Source of the DNA: Gambelia wislizenii
Taxonomy: Eukaryota; Chordata; Lepidosauria; Squamata; Crotaphytidae
Direction of reading: 5' to 3'
Length of the DNA stretch: 64,000 nt
Assembly: GCA_030847615.1 (NCBI GenBank)
Contig: JAUMIR010000003.1
Location: 288,294,265 to 288,358,264 of the forward strand
The first letter of the stretch is position 1, and each line of letters starts with the position of its first letter. The position numbers and the translations under genes were made by a program. The notes under the pieces are model-generated. The model had not been told where the DNA came from. It was given only the letters and a program-made list of their open reading frames with translations, and did no database searches. Below, piece by piece: positions 21,741 to 33,535 of the stretch.

Positions 21741-22546
21741 ATCTCCACATTGCCGTCGGCAAATCTGTGCTTAAGTCCATTCAGCAGTTCACCTACCTGG
21801 GAAGCATCATCTCCTCAGATGCCAAGATTGACAAAGAGATCGATCACAGATTAGCAAAGGCATGTAGCGCATTTGGAAGACTTTACAAAAGAGTCTGGAG
21901 TAACAAACACCTGAGGTGAAGGACAAAAATCAATGTGTATAGAGCCATTGTACTGTCTATTCTCCTTTATGGGTCTGAAACATGGGTCACCTATCGCCAA
22001 CACTTACGACTCCTCGAACGCTTCCATCAGCACTGTTTACGCAGAATCCTAAATATACACTGGACTGACTATGTGACGAATGTTGCTGTCCTTGAGCAAG
22101 CAGGGATCACCAGCATTGAGGCCATGATATTGAGAACACAGCTGCGTTGGGCAGGGCATGTTTCTAGGATGGAGGACCATCGCCTCCCCAAAATAGTACT
22201 CTACGGTGAACTCGCCACGGGTCAGCGTAAGAGGGGCACTCCAAAAAAGCGATACAAGGACGTCCTGAAACAACATCTCAGGCTCGGCCAAGTTGATCAC
22301 CAACAATGGTCCGCTCTGGCCTCACATTGGGAGGCATGGAGACACACTATCCACAATGCTGCAGCCTTATTTGAGAACTCAGGCTGAACAAGTCTCAAAG
22401 AGAAACGACAACACAGAAAGAATCACAACGCGGAAACATCACCCAAGGAAACCTTCTGCTGTGCTTTCTGCAACTGGACTTGTCTGTCTCGGATTGGCCT
22501 TTTTAGTCATCAGCGCGCTTGCAGAAAACACAGGATGAGTCCTTCC
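21741..22546 (+). mobile_element. LINE copy 4 (hairpin and (GA)n-tailed family)
   Basis: It runs from HIAVGKSVLKSIQQFTYLGS through ILLYGSETWVTYRQH and RMEDHRLPKIVLYGELATGQ to the terminal FLVISALAENTG-equivalent frame. It stops after GAGTCCTTCCTGAAT, just before the hairpin, so this copy lost the tail. A stop (TGA) replaces an Arg codon after NKHLR. 5'-truncated. Confidence 0.87.
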
Positions 22547-24049
22547 TGAATAATTTGTCTGAAATAATTGTCCTCTCAAAGCATGTAGCAGTGTGTTTGG
22601 GAGTCACCTTCCCCTGTTTCATGAAGGCAAAGTTGTGCTTCTACTTAAAGCCAGCAAGTAGATTGGCCTGTGGCTAGGATACCACTTCTCTGAGTTTAGA
22701 TAGAGGAGAGGATATTTTGTACTGAACATGTTTACAGAGATCACATGACTGGGAATCTTGTCTTATAAGGCTTCAGATCACATCAGCTTTGTAAGGGTGT
22801 TCAAGGTGTGATGTCCTAAAAGTCCTATAAACCCATGGGTGTCTCCTCTCTTTTACTATGTATATGTGTCTTATTGCGCTCAGCTCTTTGGTGGGGTACG
22901 GAGAGTAAATGAAAAGATCCTTAAGTGGGCACTGTGTTGATCAGTCCAGAGCTTCCTCTTGCTAGAATTCATTTGTCCAATCTATACTTGCTGTTCTGGA
23001 CAGTGTAAATGTTGTACAGGCAGTCGTTAAGGTGGTAGGTCATACATAGAAGGACACAGGAGATGTGGAGGTCTGGAGAAAAACAGGAACAATTGGGGGG
23101 GGAACGTGCAGTTTTTCCTATGTTTTCCTAAAAAAAAAAAATTAGAAAATGGAAAAAATGGATTATGAAATATATTCTTTCTGAATGATGAATAGAATTT
23201 TTAACAAAAGATGCTAATATATTTACTCCTGAAAATTATTTTTAAAAACAATGTAAGAGAAGGACTTTTATTTAAACTTGCCCAGATCATTGCAATTCCT
23301 GATTGTAAGTTCCTTTTCTTAGTACTTTTTAAAGGAATGAGTTCATTATGTGTGCTTGACACTGTGGAGGACTAGAGGAGGTGAAATAATTTTCTTTGTT
23401 TTACTAATCTCAATGGTTTCTTCTGTTTTTATTTATTTTTTCCTGCTCCTAGTGAACTGGCAAAACCAAAAAGGTTCTTTACAGCTGTGCTACTCAGGGT
23501 GGTGGTCCCTGGGCCAGGGCTGATTCACAAGCCCTCAGCTGCAGATTCATGGAGAGTATTCAGAAAAGTAAGAGGGGGGGAAACCCAGGCAAAATGGTTC
23601 CCTTGGCCTCAACATTTCTGGAAATTTTGCATCTCTAGTATGGCATTAAAAAATTACAACCCCCAAATCCTGGAGAGCTGCTGTCCATTTGCACAGATAA
23701 TATTGAGCTAGGTGGATCAATAGTCTAACCTTGTCTGCTCTTTCTTACGCCCTCAAGAGTCGAGTCTGCATTGTTACAACACCAGCGGGGGGATTGTTGT
23801 AGGTTGGCAGCCCTTTATTTTCTCTGTTTTCTGGAGTGGCGAAGGCCTATCAACAGCCAACTTAGCTCAAGATTAGAAAATGATCTGATTTTTAAATTTT
23901 ATTTTTATTTATTTATTTTGCTTTGTTAGCCTGAATGAGAGCTATGATTATCCATTTTGCTTTTTACAAGTTGTCTACTCTCCCAAACATATTCCTCTCT
24001 CACTGCTGGCTTGATGTTGTTTCAGATTATGCTTGTTGTAATAATGATG
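22547..24049. other. 3' part of APP intron 1
   Basis: Mostly unassigned. GTGCTACTCAGGGTGGTGGTCC at 23488 resembles the end of a hAT-type non-autonomous element; its partner end was not identified. The segment before the exon becomes T-rich, as expected near an acceptor. Confidence 0.4.
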
Positions 24050-24075
24050 TAATAATATCTATCTATTCTTCCTAG
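24050..24075 (+). promoter_or_regulatory. APP: Splice acceptor of APP exon 2
   Basis: A T-rich stretch with TTCTTCCTAG lies directly before the first codon of the exon. The AG is at 24074-24075. This fits a standard U2-type 3' splice site and sets the start of the exon. Confidence 0.9.
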
Positions 24076-24243
24076 GTGCCTACTGATGGAAATGCTGGCC
24101 TATTGGCAGAGCCCCAGGTGGCCATGTTTTGTGGCAAACTGAATATGCATATGAATGTTCAGAATGGGAAATGGGAATCAGATCCTTCAGGAACCAAGAG
24201 CTGCATTGGAACAAAAGAAGGCATTTTGCAGTACTGCCAGCAA
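24076..24243 (+). CDS. APP: APP exon 2 (amyloid-beta precursor protein, start of the E1 growth-factor-like domain)
   Basis: This 168-bp exon translates in phase 0 into 56 residues, from [13 protein letters not shown] to [10 protein letters not shown], matching APP exon 2 almost residue for residue; APLP1 and APLP2 differ much more here. APP is a type I membrane protein, and this exon encodes the mature N-terminus just after the signal peptide, the first part of the growth-factor-like subdomain of E1. The three conserved cysteines are at exon residues 19, 43 and 54, which correspond to human C38, C62 and C73. The acceptor is a T-rich tract ending CCTAG and the donor is GTAAGT. Length and phase equal the human exon. 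Differences from human are mild (V for I, K for R, E for D, S for T, G for D, Q for E). The reading frame is intact, so this is a functional exon rather than a processed copy. Exon 3 was not found downstream within this window. Confidence 0.97.
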
Positions 24244-24249
24244 GTAAGT
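24244..24249 (+). promoter_or_regulatory. APP: Splice donor after APP exon 2
   Basis: GTAAGT follows the last codon CAA. It is a perfect match to the U2-type donor consensus and sets the exon end in phase 0. Confidence 0.93.
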
Positions 24250-24696
24250 TTCTAGTTAAAGTTATTTTTTAAAAATGAAGAAAAATTTAACCAAGAAGGA
24301 TGCGAAATCTCTTGCAGCTTTAAAAAGCGAATTCTTATGTAGTGATGTGATTTATTTCCCCCCTCCCCTGAGATTTGTCTCCCTCCCCATTTCCCCACCC
24401 ATTTCTTGAGAATTTATCTAGTTCAGATTTGGCCACTGAGTTCCGCCTGATGTTTATAAAAGGCATTTGGTCTGTTGTGGCTGATAGTTGACATAGCTCT
24501 TCTGAAGATAAGAAATGCTACTCTTTAATCTAGACTCTACTTCAAGTCAATGTAATGCTCAGAGATGGAGATAAGGAGGTCTTTGTGCCATAATGCAGCT
24601 AATTAGTTTATGCTGTACACAGAAGTATTCTGCAGGATGTTAGCCTGGCAGAGCAGGCCAATAAAAACAGATTATTGTCCACAAGTTTATATTCTC
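24250..24696. other. 5' part of APP intron 2
   Basis: No repeat or gene recognised. The low repeat content next to the exon is as expected. Confidence 0.4.
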
Positions 24697-26265
24697 CAGG
24701 GAGAAGGTGGCAAAATGCTAACGGGACAGAGCAAAGGCATAGCTACTCAACCCGTTTTTTGCCTTGGTCTTCTCCAAAACGGAGAACAGTGCTCAACCTG
24801 GAGAAAATGGAGCAGATGGTGCATTAGGGGAAATACAGCACAGAATAGGTAAAGAGGTAGTTCAGGAATACCTGGCCAGTATAAAGGAGTTCAAGTCTCC
24901 AGGGCCAGATGAACTACATCCAAGGGTACTGAAAGAATTGGCAGAAGTAATCTCAGAACCACTGGCAATAATCTTTGAGAAATCCTGGAGAACAGGAGAG
25001 TTCCCAGCAGACTGGAGGAGGGCAAATGTCCCCATCTATTAAAAAAAGGGGGGGACAGGAAAGAAGACCCAAATAGTTATCGTCCTGCCAGCCTGACATC
25101 AATACTAGGAAAGATTTTATAACAGATATTTAAACACACAGTCTGTAAGCACTTAGAAAGGAATGCTGTGATCAGTAAAAGTCAACATGGGTTTTTGAAA
25201 AACAAGTCATGCCAGACTAATCTTAACTCTTTTTTGATAGAGTTACATACTTGGTAGATGAAGGGAATGCTGTGGATGTCGTGTAGCTTGATTTCAGTAA
25301 GGCCTTTGACTTAGTCCCCCATGATATTCTTGTAAAAAAGTTAGTAACCTATAGGCTAAACAATGCAAGTGTTAGGTGGATTTGTAATTGGTTGGTGGGC
25401 CGAATCGAAAGGGTAGTCACCAATGGCTCCTCTTCATCCTGGAGAGAATTGACCAGCGGGGTACCACAGGGTTCTGTCCTGGGCCCAGTGCTATGCAACA
25501 TCTTTATCAATGACTTGGATGAGGGAATAGAGGGTATGCTTATCAAGTTTGCAGATGATATTAGCAATAATTAATTTGATATTAATTACCAAATTAGGAG
25601 GGGTAGCTAATACTCCAGAGGATTTGATCAGAATTCAAAATGACCTTAACAGATTAGAAAGCTGGGCCAAAACTAACAAAATGAATTTGAACAGGGAGAA
25701 ATGTAGGATACTACACTTGAGCAATAAAATGAAATGCACAGATATAGGATGGGTGACATTTGGCTTGATGGCAATACATGCGAAAGGGATCTAGGAGTCT
25801 TAGTGGACCACTAACTGAACATGAGTCAGCAGTGTGATGCGGCAGCTAAAAAAGCCAATGCGATTCTAAGCTGCATCAATAGAATATAGTGTCTAGATCA
25901 AGGGAAGTAATAGTGCCACTCTATTCTGCTTTGGTCAGACCTCACCTGGAATATTGTGTCCAATTCTCGGCATCACAATTCAAGAAGGATATGGACAAGC
26001 TGAAATGTGTCCAGAGGAGAGCAAAACCAAAATGGTGGGAGGTCTGGAAGCCATGCCCTATGAGGAGTGGCTTAGGGAGCTAGGTATGTTTAGTCTGGAG
26101 GAGAGAAAGTTAAGAGGGGACATGATAGCCATGTTTAAACATTTGAAGGAATGTCATATAGAGGATGGAGCAAGCTTATTTTCTGCTGCATTAGAGACAA
26201 GGACATGGAGCAGTGGACTCAGGACATGGAGCAGCGACAGGAAAAGAGATTCCCATCTCAACCAG
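24697..26265 (+). mobile_element. CR1 LINE, RT region, part 1
   Basis: It starts at GGKMLTG and runs through IGKEVVQEYLASIKEFKSPG, DWRRANV, a broken NYRPASLTS region, [38 protein letters not shown] and DMIAMFKHLKECHIEDGASL. Multiple frameshifts separate these blocks. The endonuclease domain is missing. It is interrupted at 26265 by a hAT-like MITE and an L2 scrap and resumes at about 26637. Confidence 0.9.
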
Positions 26266-26449
26266 TGTTCTCAACCAGGGTTCTCTGGAACCCTAGGGTT
26301 CCCCAAGAGGTTGCTGGGGTTCCTCAAGAGGTTGTGATGGGGAGGGGGGAAGCAATAGCAGTATATAGAATAATGTTTATGCAGGGTTTCCCTGAGACCT
26401 GAAAATTATTTCAAGGGTTCCTCCAGGATAAAAAGGTTGAGAAAGGCTG
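26266..26449. mobile_element. hAT-like non-autonomous element (184 bp)
   Basis: Ends CAGTGTTCTCAACC and GGTTGAGAAAGGCTG are near-perfect inverted repeats of the Charlie type. The flanks ATCTCAAC and ATCTTAAA look like an 8-bp target duplication with two changes. The interior repeats GGGTTCC and AAGAGGTTG. No coding capacity. Confidence 0.75.
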
Positions 26450-26457
26450 ATCTTAAA

Positions 26458-26636
26458 CATCATCATCAAATTTATTTCTATCCCGCCCGTCTGGAACGCA
26501 ATCGGGGTGGCTTACTTCATAAAACCCCCATAATTACATTAATACCCTAACCCACCCACCCCTTAAAACAATATTAAATTTAAAAGATATACAATAATTA
26601 AAAGAAAAAAGAATGAAATGAAATAAAAATGAAATG
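26458..26636 (-). mobile_element. L2 LINE 3' fragment inside the CR1
   Basis: CATCATCAAATTTATTTCTA then CCCGCCCGTCTGGAACGCAA and GGGTGGCTTAC match the reversed L2 end at 39685-39750. Confidence 0.7.
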
Positions 26637-26846
26637 ACTTCTTGACAGTAAGAGCTGTTCGGAAGTGGAAAGCACTGCGTCGGAGTCTGGTGGAGTCTCC
26701 TTCTTTGGAGGTTTTTAAGCAGAGACTGGATAGCCAACCATCTGTCCGGAACGCTTTGATTGTTTATTCCTGCATGGGAGAGAATTGGATTGGATGGCCC
26801 TTTTGGTATCCTCCAACTCTATGCTTCTTTGATTCTATGATTCTTA
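26637..26846 (+). mobile_element. CR1 LINE, part 2 (3' end)
   Basis: VRAVRKWKALRRSLVESPSL then FKQRLDSQPS, followed by TTGGATGGCCCTTTTGG and the terminal TTTGATTCTATGATTCT. It continues the CR1 interrupted at 26265, with about 15 bases lost at the junction. Confidence 0.88.
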
Positions 26847-26953
26847 AAAGAGCCCAGAGTAGTGGCGATTATTTATTTGGGCATTGCAGTGAAGCAGCAA
26901 AATAGAGCTTTTGCCAACTTCATGGTCAGCTCATATGAAACTAGAGATAAATA

Positions 26954-27180
26954 CATTTGGCCTCTGTATCCAGGGATACTGCATTGATGATTTGAAAATA
27001 TCCCCCCCCGCAAAAAAAAAAAAAAAAATCCAAAAAAGAAACATCAACTTTGCCATTTTATATAAGGGACACCATTTTACTACACTGTTGTATATAATGG
27101 GACTTGAGCATCCACAGATTTTGGTATCCGGGGGTGGGGTCTCCTGGAACCAAACTCAAATGGATACCAAGGGCCTACTG
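26954..27180. mobile_element. Tigger-type MITE
   Basis: Flanked by TA. Ends resemble CAGTTGGCCCTCTGTATCC and its complement (GGATACCAAGGGCCTACTG). The interior has CCATTTTATATAAGGGACACC and TATATAATGGGACTTGAGCA, shared with the copies at 41.3 and 63.4 kb. Confidence 0.8.
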
Positions 27181-29194
27181 TATCTGTTTTTAAAAAGGGT
27201 GTCCCTTGAAAATTATAATTCTGATTTTTAAGGTTTGTCCTTAATACAGCCAGTCACATACAACCAAGCCCTGATTTTGATTTTTCATTAATATGAGACT
27301 GTGGAGAAGTTACATTAAATGAAACACGCCTTAATAGTAAAACTGAACCAGTAATTTGAAATAAGTGCAAATGCCCCTAATTTGTAGTATGTACAAATTA
27401 TTGTAACTTTGCCTCAAGACCATGTTTTTTTTAAAAGAAATACTTTACTTGAGCTGCTTATTAATTGGCAAAAGTGAATAAGCAGAAGATGGCTTTAGTG
27501 ATTATGCAAGCCCCATCCCCTTAAGCCACACATGTTTAATCAAATCAAAGCGAAATAGCCTTTTAAATGAAGTAGCTCAGGGTACTCCAACACAATTGAT
27601 TTATTTGTTTGTTATACTTACACCATATCTTTCCTTCAGCAAGATCACTGTGGCACTTCTCTCTGTATTAGCCTCACACTAACCACTGCAGGACACTGGA
27701 TCTCAGTGTGGCAGCTTTTGAGTACCTGGAAGAATCCAAAGTGAAATTTGCAATTCACAGCAAGAGCAGTACATTTAATTGATACAGTGTCCATTTCAAA
27801 AGAAAATGCATACTGGGTATCTTGTGATCATCTTTAGAAGGCACTGAATAAAATTAATCAAAAGCTAGAAACACATCTATTCTTCTGCTCTTTGCTGCTT
27901 CTTAGGAAGGAGGAGTTGTAGAGAAATACACCTTCGTTAAAAGAAGGATGGGCCGGTTTTGGTCTTTGAGCTACATATGGCTCACAAGATTGTTTATCTG
28001 ATCTTTGATTTCCCCAGACTGCCATTTTTTTCTGGTAAATTAAAAAAACCAGAAAAAGAAAAGTGAAATCTTTGGATGTGGCAGTTTATCTTTTCAGTAG
28101 GCTACAGGAGCCCCTTGTGCTTTTTAACATCAGCAATAACATGCTTTTGAAAACCAGAACTGGTCTTGTAGCCCCCTGCTCTTTCCACAGTCTGTTCTGC
28201 AGAAAAATAACCCTCCGAGAAAGTGGACCACCCTATCTTAAATTCTGTAAGCAGATCTCAGCAAGAATGAATTACTTTGTGGCAGCCATTTTGACTACAG
28301 TGGCAGACAATAAATTATAAGCAATTGTTGTGATAATTTCTGACATTAAAAAATGGATAATGGCATGCAGATCACTATTTTCCTTGGGGGAATGTTTCAG
28401 AATGTTCTCAAGCCACAAACAGCAAAAGCAAATTAATGTGTGCTTTGTTCCTATGGTTAACTTTTCTGTAATCCTAAAGGTTTTTTTTTTTAAATTAAAA
28501 CGAGGTATCAGATTGTGGAACAATATTACATGAGGTAGGATATATTCTGAATGGCAGAGCCTGGGGAATTGGTGTGAACAGCCCCTAAAACAATAACTGT
28601 ATTCAAATCAAATTTACCCAAACACAGCATATTTTATATTTTTACTCCCTTGGATATTTTGAATGTAATTGTTCGCATCTGAGAGGATATGGTAACTGAT
28701 AGATACCTGTATTAAAAACTGGCCTGAAAGAATAGGACGCTGGAAATTTGAACAACATCATCAAAAGAATCAAACACATACCAACAATAGTAATATTTAG
28801 GCAACTTGTTTTTTTCAGATGTATGTTTGCGTGCGCAGGCACATGTGTGTATTAATTGTGTGACACAACATGGGTGCTTTGTATTCTGGAAGGGGAAAGA
28901 GGAGTACATTATATCCCGTCACTTTTTTATCCAATTCATTCTGCCAATTATTCTAGCTAGCAGGACTGCACTGCAGATCAGATGCAGGGAAACTCATGCA
29001 GGTTTTCAAATTCTAAGTTAGCAAGAAGCAAGAAGCAGCATAATATCAAAGCAGAGGAATTTAATTTCAGGCACACAAAAAAATTAGAATTATTATCCCC
29101 CCGCCCCAACTTCTTACTAACAGAATTATTCACCACTTTCCACCACTTTCACAATATTTTTTTTCAGTTAAGTTAATTCATTAGGCCTAAATAC
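27181..29194. other. APP intron 2 DNA without recognised repeats
   Basis: About 2 kb of mostly unassigned, AT-rich sequence. A short segment around 28550-28590 could be repeat-derived. No coding frame supported. Confidence 0.4.
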
Positions 29195-29430
29195 CCTAAA
29201 AGCCAGATCCTATTTGATCTTGGAAGCTAAGAAGGGTCATCCTTGGTTAATACTTGAATGGAAGACTGCCAATGAATACCAGGTGCTGTAGACTACAGTA
29301 CATCAGGAAGGAAGTGGAAAAACCACCTCTAAGGATTCCTTGCTTAAGAAAACCCTTGTGAAATTCACGAGGTCACCATAAGTTGACAGGCAAGTTGCAG
29401 GCGCGTATACACACACACACACACACAATT
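29195..29430 (+). mobile_element. 5S rRNA-derived SINE (5S-Sauria type)
   Basis: The head matches the 3' half of 5S rRNA: GATCTTGGAAGCTAAGAAGG, TGGTTAATACTTGAATGG and CAGGTGCTGTAG. The tail, GCTTAAGAAAACCCTTGTGA...GGTCACCATAAGTTGACAGG, is the Sauria-SINE tail. It ends in a (CA)n run at about 29408-29428. It is transcribed from an internal pol III promoter when intact. Confidence 0.85.
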
Positions 29431-30332
29431 CCCTTTTCCTGGCTTGGACAGCTGCTTCTCATATTAATGAAAGATGAATCAGGCAAACAAGCAAGCCTGG
29501 TTTTGTTTTTGTAAAGTCCATTCCTCTCACACACGGAAACACTGTTGAAGAAGATTGTCTCCAAAAGTTTTTTTCCTAGAAATTTGGAACTAGAACAAGT
29601 TCCAGTATATGTGGTATATTTTGATGGGGTAAAAAGTCTCACCAGTATATCTACAAAAATTGTGATGAGAGGACAACAGTGTCAGAAGCAGCAGTATTGA
29701 TGCCCCCCCCAAAAAAAAAACCATGCCTGCTGTGAGGCCTGCTCCTGCCATCATGTCTCATGTCTTCACACCCATTTGTAGTGAGTCAGCCATGGGAAAG
29801 AAGTAGTGCCAAGCAAACCAGAGACTAATTGAAGCTCTCTCTTGGGTGTGGAGAGGAGAAGGTGACTGAGTGATTTTGTTACAGCCGGTGGCAGTGGGAA
29901 GGAAAATCAGTGTGAAATCCCCTAAGGGCAGAAAAATATGAGAGAACATCCTCACCCTCCCAGAATCCTCCCACCTTGAAATATCTCCATTTTTGTAATG
30001 TTCCTTTTCAAAATGGAGTTTGGAAGTGATGTAACATCACTTCTGGTCACCATTCTGAGAGGGTCTGTGATGAAAATAAGTGTAATGGGGGGTGCTATGT
30101 GGGAGAGGTACAATCAGGGGATAATTTGTCCCGACCCCATCACAATTACTGTTTCAGAGTGCATACCTGCCTGCCCTACTCAACACTCAAAGCTGTACTT
30201 CCTGAAATGGAATGTAGTGCTAGAGAACTGCTGCTTTAGTTCTCGTTCCAGCGGTAGCTACTCATGATCTCCACCTAGCTCTAACAGGAAGAGGAAGCCT
30301 AGACAGGACCCTACTGAGGCCTTACACTCACG
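29431..30332. other. Intron sequence, nothing recognised
   Basis: Contains an A-run after a C-run at 29703-29720. No coding or transposon signature seen. Confidence 0.4.
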
Positions 30333-30545
30333 TGATTGTTGTTGTGTGTCTTTAAGTTGTTTTTGACTTATGCCAACCCCAAGGCAAACCTATCACAGGG
30401 TGTTCTTGGCATGATTTGTTGGGAGAGGGGGTTAGCTTTGCCTCCCTCTGATGATGAGAGAGTGTGACTAGTCTAAGGTCACCCAGGGGGTTTCCATGGC
30501 CAAGTGCGGATTTTCAAACCACTACACTATGCTGGCTCTCGCGCT
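30333..30545 (-). mobile_element. Sauria-type tRNA-derived SINE
   Basis: Reversed tail (TTGTTGTTGTGTGTCTTTAAG, then TATGCCAACCCCAAGGCAAACC) followed by CTCTGATGATGAGAGAGTGTG, AGGTCACCCAGGGGGTTTCC and GTGCGGATTTTC, then CCACTACACTATGCTGGC. On the minus strand this is head, B box, body and AACAAC tail. Confidence 0.85.
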
Positions 30546-30781
30546 CATGTAATAAGGGATTCACCTCCTGGTGCAAGTGGGCTATTCTTTTTCTTTTTTT
30601 AATTGGATGGGTTTAGAGGGCTGTGAGGGGAGTGGCAGGTGGATTGAGAGGCCACAACAGTGGGCCACAGAATGCACTGTCCTCAGTCCTGGTGTAGCCA
30701 GTCAGATGGCAAGAGGCTTATACATGAAGAAGTGAAAATATATTGAGGGCTTAGCCTGTTGCTGGCTCTACTGTGTTTGTA

Positions 30782-30925
30782 CTTATTTATTTATAGTGAT
30801 TGTATGCTGTTTTTTTATTTGTATAAAAAATCTGGTTTACAAAATAAAACAGTGTAAAACCATTTGAAAAGCTAAATATTTACACATTCAAACAATAGCA
30901 CAGAAAACAGAACAATTATCAGCTA
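30782..30925 (-). mobile_element. L2-like 3' scrap
   Basis: TTATTTATAGTGATTGTATG then CTGGTTTACAAAATAAAACA and a string of A-rich phrases, the usual layout of a reversed L2 terminus. Confidence 0.5.
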
Positions 30926-32680
30926 GGGTGGGCCTGCATAAACATGTGTTTCAGTGGTTGTTTAAAAAAATCTGTCTCTCAGATCATGCAGGGAAGAGTG
31001 CATGGGTGTCACTGTAGAGAAGCCCTGACTTGGATGTCTCATGATGGCATTCAATTGGTTACAGAAGAATCAGTAGGGATCTCAGGGGTTGACAAAATAG
31101 AGGCACGTATAGGGAAGTCAAGCTGCTAAATAGCTAGATAGCCTTATCTTGAAGTGTTCAGGGGGTTGTATATCAACTACAAAACTTTAAGGTGGTTGGA
31201 TAGCTAATAGATAGCCACACCTATGTTGCCTGTCTTGCAACCCTTCCCCTCAGTGCTCACATGCCTCTGAAATCTGTAGACATATAGCCCTGTGTACGTT
31301 GCTAGGCTGTAACTAACGTTGCAATCCTATTAATATCTGCTCCAAAGTTAGAACCATTAAATTTAATAATGCTTGGTTCAAGGTAAATGGGTATAGAATC
31401 AAAGTCTTAGCTTCATACCATGAAGATCCTCGTTTAAACCCCAGATCCTTAGATACGTTGTATCAAAGACCCCTCAGGAAGAATATTTCCCCCATTCTCT
31501 TTCATTGTAAGGATGGAAGAAAAATGAGTCCAGCTTTGTTCATAGGTCTGTGTCTGCCCAAATGAGTGAACAATCATTTTATTTGGGAAGACCAGATAAG
31601 TGGTGTTACAGTGATTTGTGTGGCCAAACCAAGGGAACATGTGTACAATAGCAGAGCCATGTCTCTAACCTTAAAGGGTGGCAGAAGTGCTCTTGCTGTG
31701 CCATTGCACATGTATGCTGCCAGGAGAATAATGTTTATGTAAATGCAGTATTGTCATGCCCTTTTCTTCTCCTTGAATTCCAGTCTGTATGTAGTATGTC
31801 CAGGACAGGAGAAAATACGTAAATATGACTGGATGGAGTAAGTGTACATTTTAAAAAATTGTGATATTTATTGGTTAGGTGGACATAATCCATCCTGGCA
31901 GAATCTCTCTTTCTGAAGTCAACTCATGCTGGACCGCTTCTGAATCTCTGTAAGAGAGTTTGTAAAAAGAAACAGCTAAAGTCTTCACAAACAATACAGA
32001 GTTCATATCCCTACTGGGCATGGAAACCTTGGGTGTATCACACACTTTTAGCCTCAGAGGAAGGCTAAGGGGTTATCTATAAAAGGTGAAAATACTCCTC
32101 ATACAATTTGAGGAGAATACCTTTTGTCTAAATGTGATTCTGTGGTGATTCACTCTGTTTGGAAGGAGCGGGCCAAAAACACATATACTGTGCAGAAAAA
32201 GCCTTTGTTTCCCAGAGTTTTGTTTTAAAAACTGCATGGGAAATGCGTATTTCTGCCATTGAGACAACTGATTTGAATTGCAGCACATTCTTGGCGAGGA
32301 CAGAAGTGGATTGCTGATTGGTCAGACCTCCATGTTGAATGTTCACAGTAGCAATTACGTGCTGAAGTAACGAAATTGTTTTCTTTCTTTTTTAAAGCTT
32401 GTTTAAGCAGAAGGTCACACTTTCACACATTGACTTTACTTTTTAAAAAAAATGCTGTTCGGCGGCAGCAACTTGGGAGAATAAAAACACAAGTAACTCA
32501 CTCATGTCTGCCATCTTGATTCTCAGGCATGCCTGTGGGAACATCAAGCATGGATAGTTCGCATACCTGCGATCTTTCTCAAAAATTGTGAGATGGATGG
32601 TGCTGCAAATTGGTGTTACTGTGCAACAATCCACATTTTATTGCTTCATATAGACAAGCCCTAAGGCAACCTCCCCGCCC
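30926..32680. other. Intron 2 DNA, mostly unassigned
   Basis: No gene. ATATAGACAAGCCCTAA at 32649 is one end of a TIR-type repeat seen also at 40847 and 59661. Confidence 0.4.
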
Positions 32681-32771
32681 CAAACAAATCTTGCCAATAA
32701 AACCCCATTATATGTTCACCTTAGATTTGCCATAAGTCAGAAATGACTTAAAGACACACAACAACAACAGG
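32681..32771 (+). mobile_element. Sauria-type SINE, 3' part
   Basis: AACAAATCTTGCCAATAAAACCCC, TTGCCATAAGTCAGAAATGA and the ACACACAACAACAACAG tail. The head is missing. Confidence 0.8.
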
Positions 32772-32794
32772 TTTGATGAGTGGCTGAAATACCC

Positions 32795-33010
32795 CAAAGG
32801 CATCAGATGCTGTCTGATCTTGGAAGTTAAACAGGGTCAGACCTGGTTAGTACTTAGATGGGAGACCACCTATGAATACCAGGTGCTGTAGGTTATATTT
32901 CAGAGGAACACACTGGCAAAACCATCTCTGAGGATTCCTTGCTTAAGAAAACCCTGTGAAATTTATGGGATTGCCAGAGGTTGACAGGTGACTTGAAGGT
33001 ATATATAATA
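32795..33010 (+). mobile_element. 5S rRNA-derived SINE, second copy
   Basis: GATCTTGGAAGTTAAACAGG, TTAGTACTTAGATGGGAGAC and CAGGTGCTGTAGG match 5S rRNA. The tail GCTTAAGAAAACCCTGTGAA...GACAGGTGACTTGAAGG is the Sauria type. Confidence 0.87.
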
Positions 33011-33449
33011 CATAAGGTTTGTTCAAGGAACTGCTATTTCAAAATGTTGGTGAAGACATCTTTTTAAAAAAGTAATAAATTGAAGAAAATTGTTCTGAAG
33101 CATTATCACTTCCTCCTTGAAGCAGCCTGACTGTTGCTCCTTTAACAAAAACAGTTAACATGTTTTTACAGGAACCTCCATGTTGTTAGGGCTCCAAAAT
33201 GTTGGGAAATTGCAGCTCTTTGGGGCCACATCCTTAACAGGCCTATATTTAGGCAATGTGCGTACATGGCATGGTATCCTATGCTGGTTAGTTCTAGCTT
33301 AGCCACTACTGTGGAGATGAACAGCTGTCATTGTAGAGCAGTGGACTTCAGTCCCACACCTTTCTGTTTGCTGCAGTAAACACATTGCATCTATGCAGCT
33401 GATGCTACCATTCCCCATAACAAATGCCTAACTGATAATTATATGATAC
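33011..33449. other. Intron sequence, nothing recognised
   Basis: Unassigned AT-rich DNA. Confidence 0.35.
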
Positions 33450-33535
33450 CCATTGAATGATTGAGCTGGAAGGACTCTTGAAGGTTATCTAGTCCAACTC
33501 CTGACACCCCCCCCCACTTACCTGGCTAAGGGGAA
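33450..33535 (-). mobile_element. CR1 3' terminal scrap
   Basis: TGAATGATTGAGCTGGAAGGA then GGTTATCTAGTCCAACTCCTG is the reversed CR1 3' UTR (compare GAGTTGGAAGAGACC...CCAGTCCAAC at 5425-5460). Confidence 0.6.

Noticed and set aside
29195..33010. Genuine 5S rRNA genes
   Set aside because: Only the 3' half of 5S rRNA is present, diverged and fused to a SINE tail.
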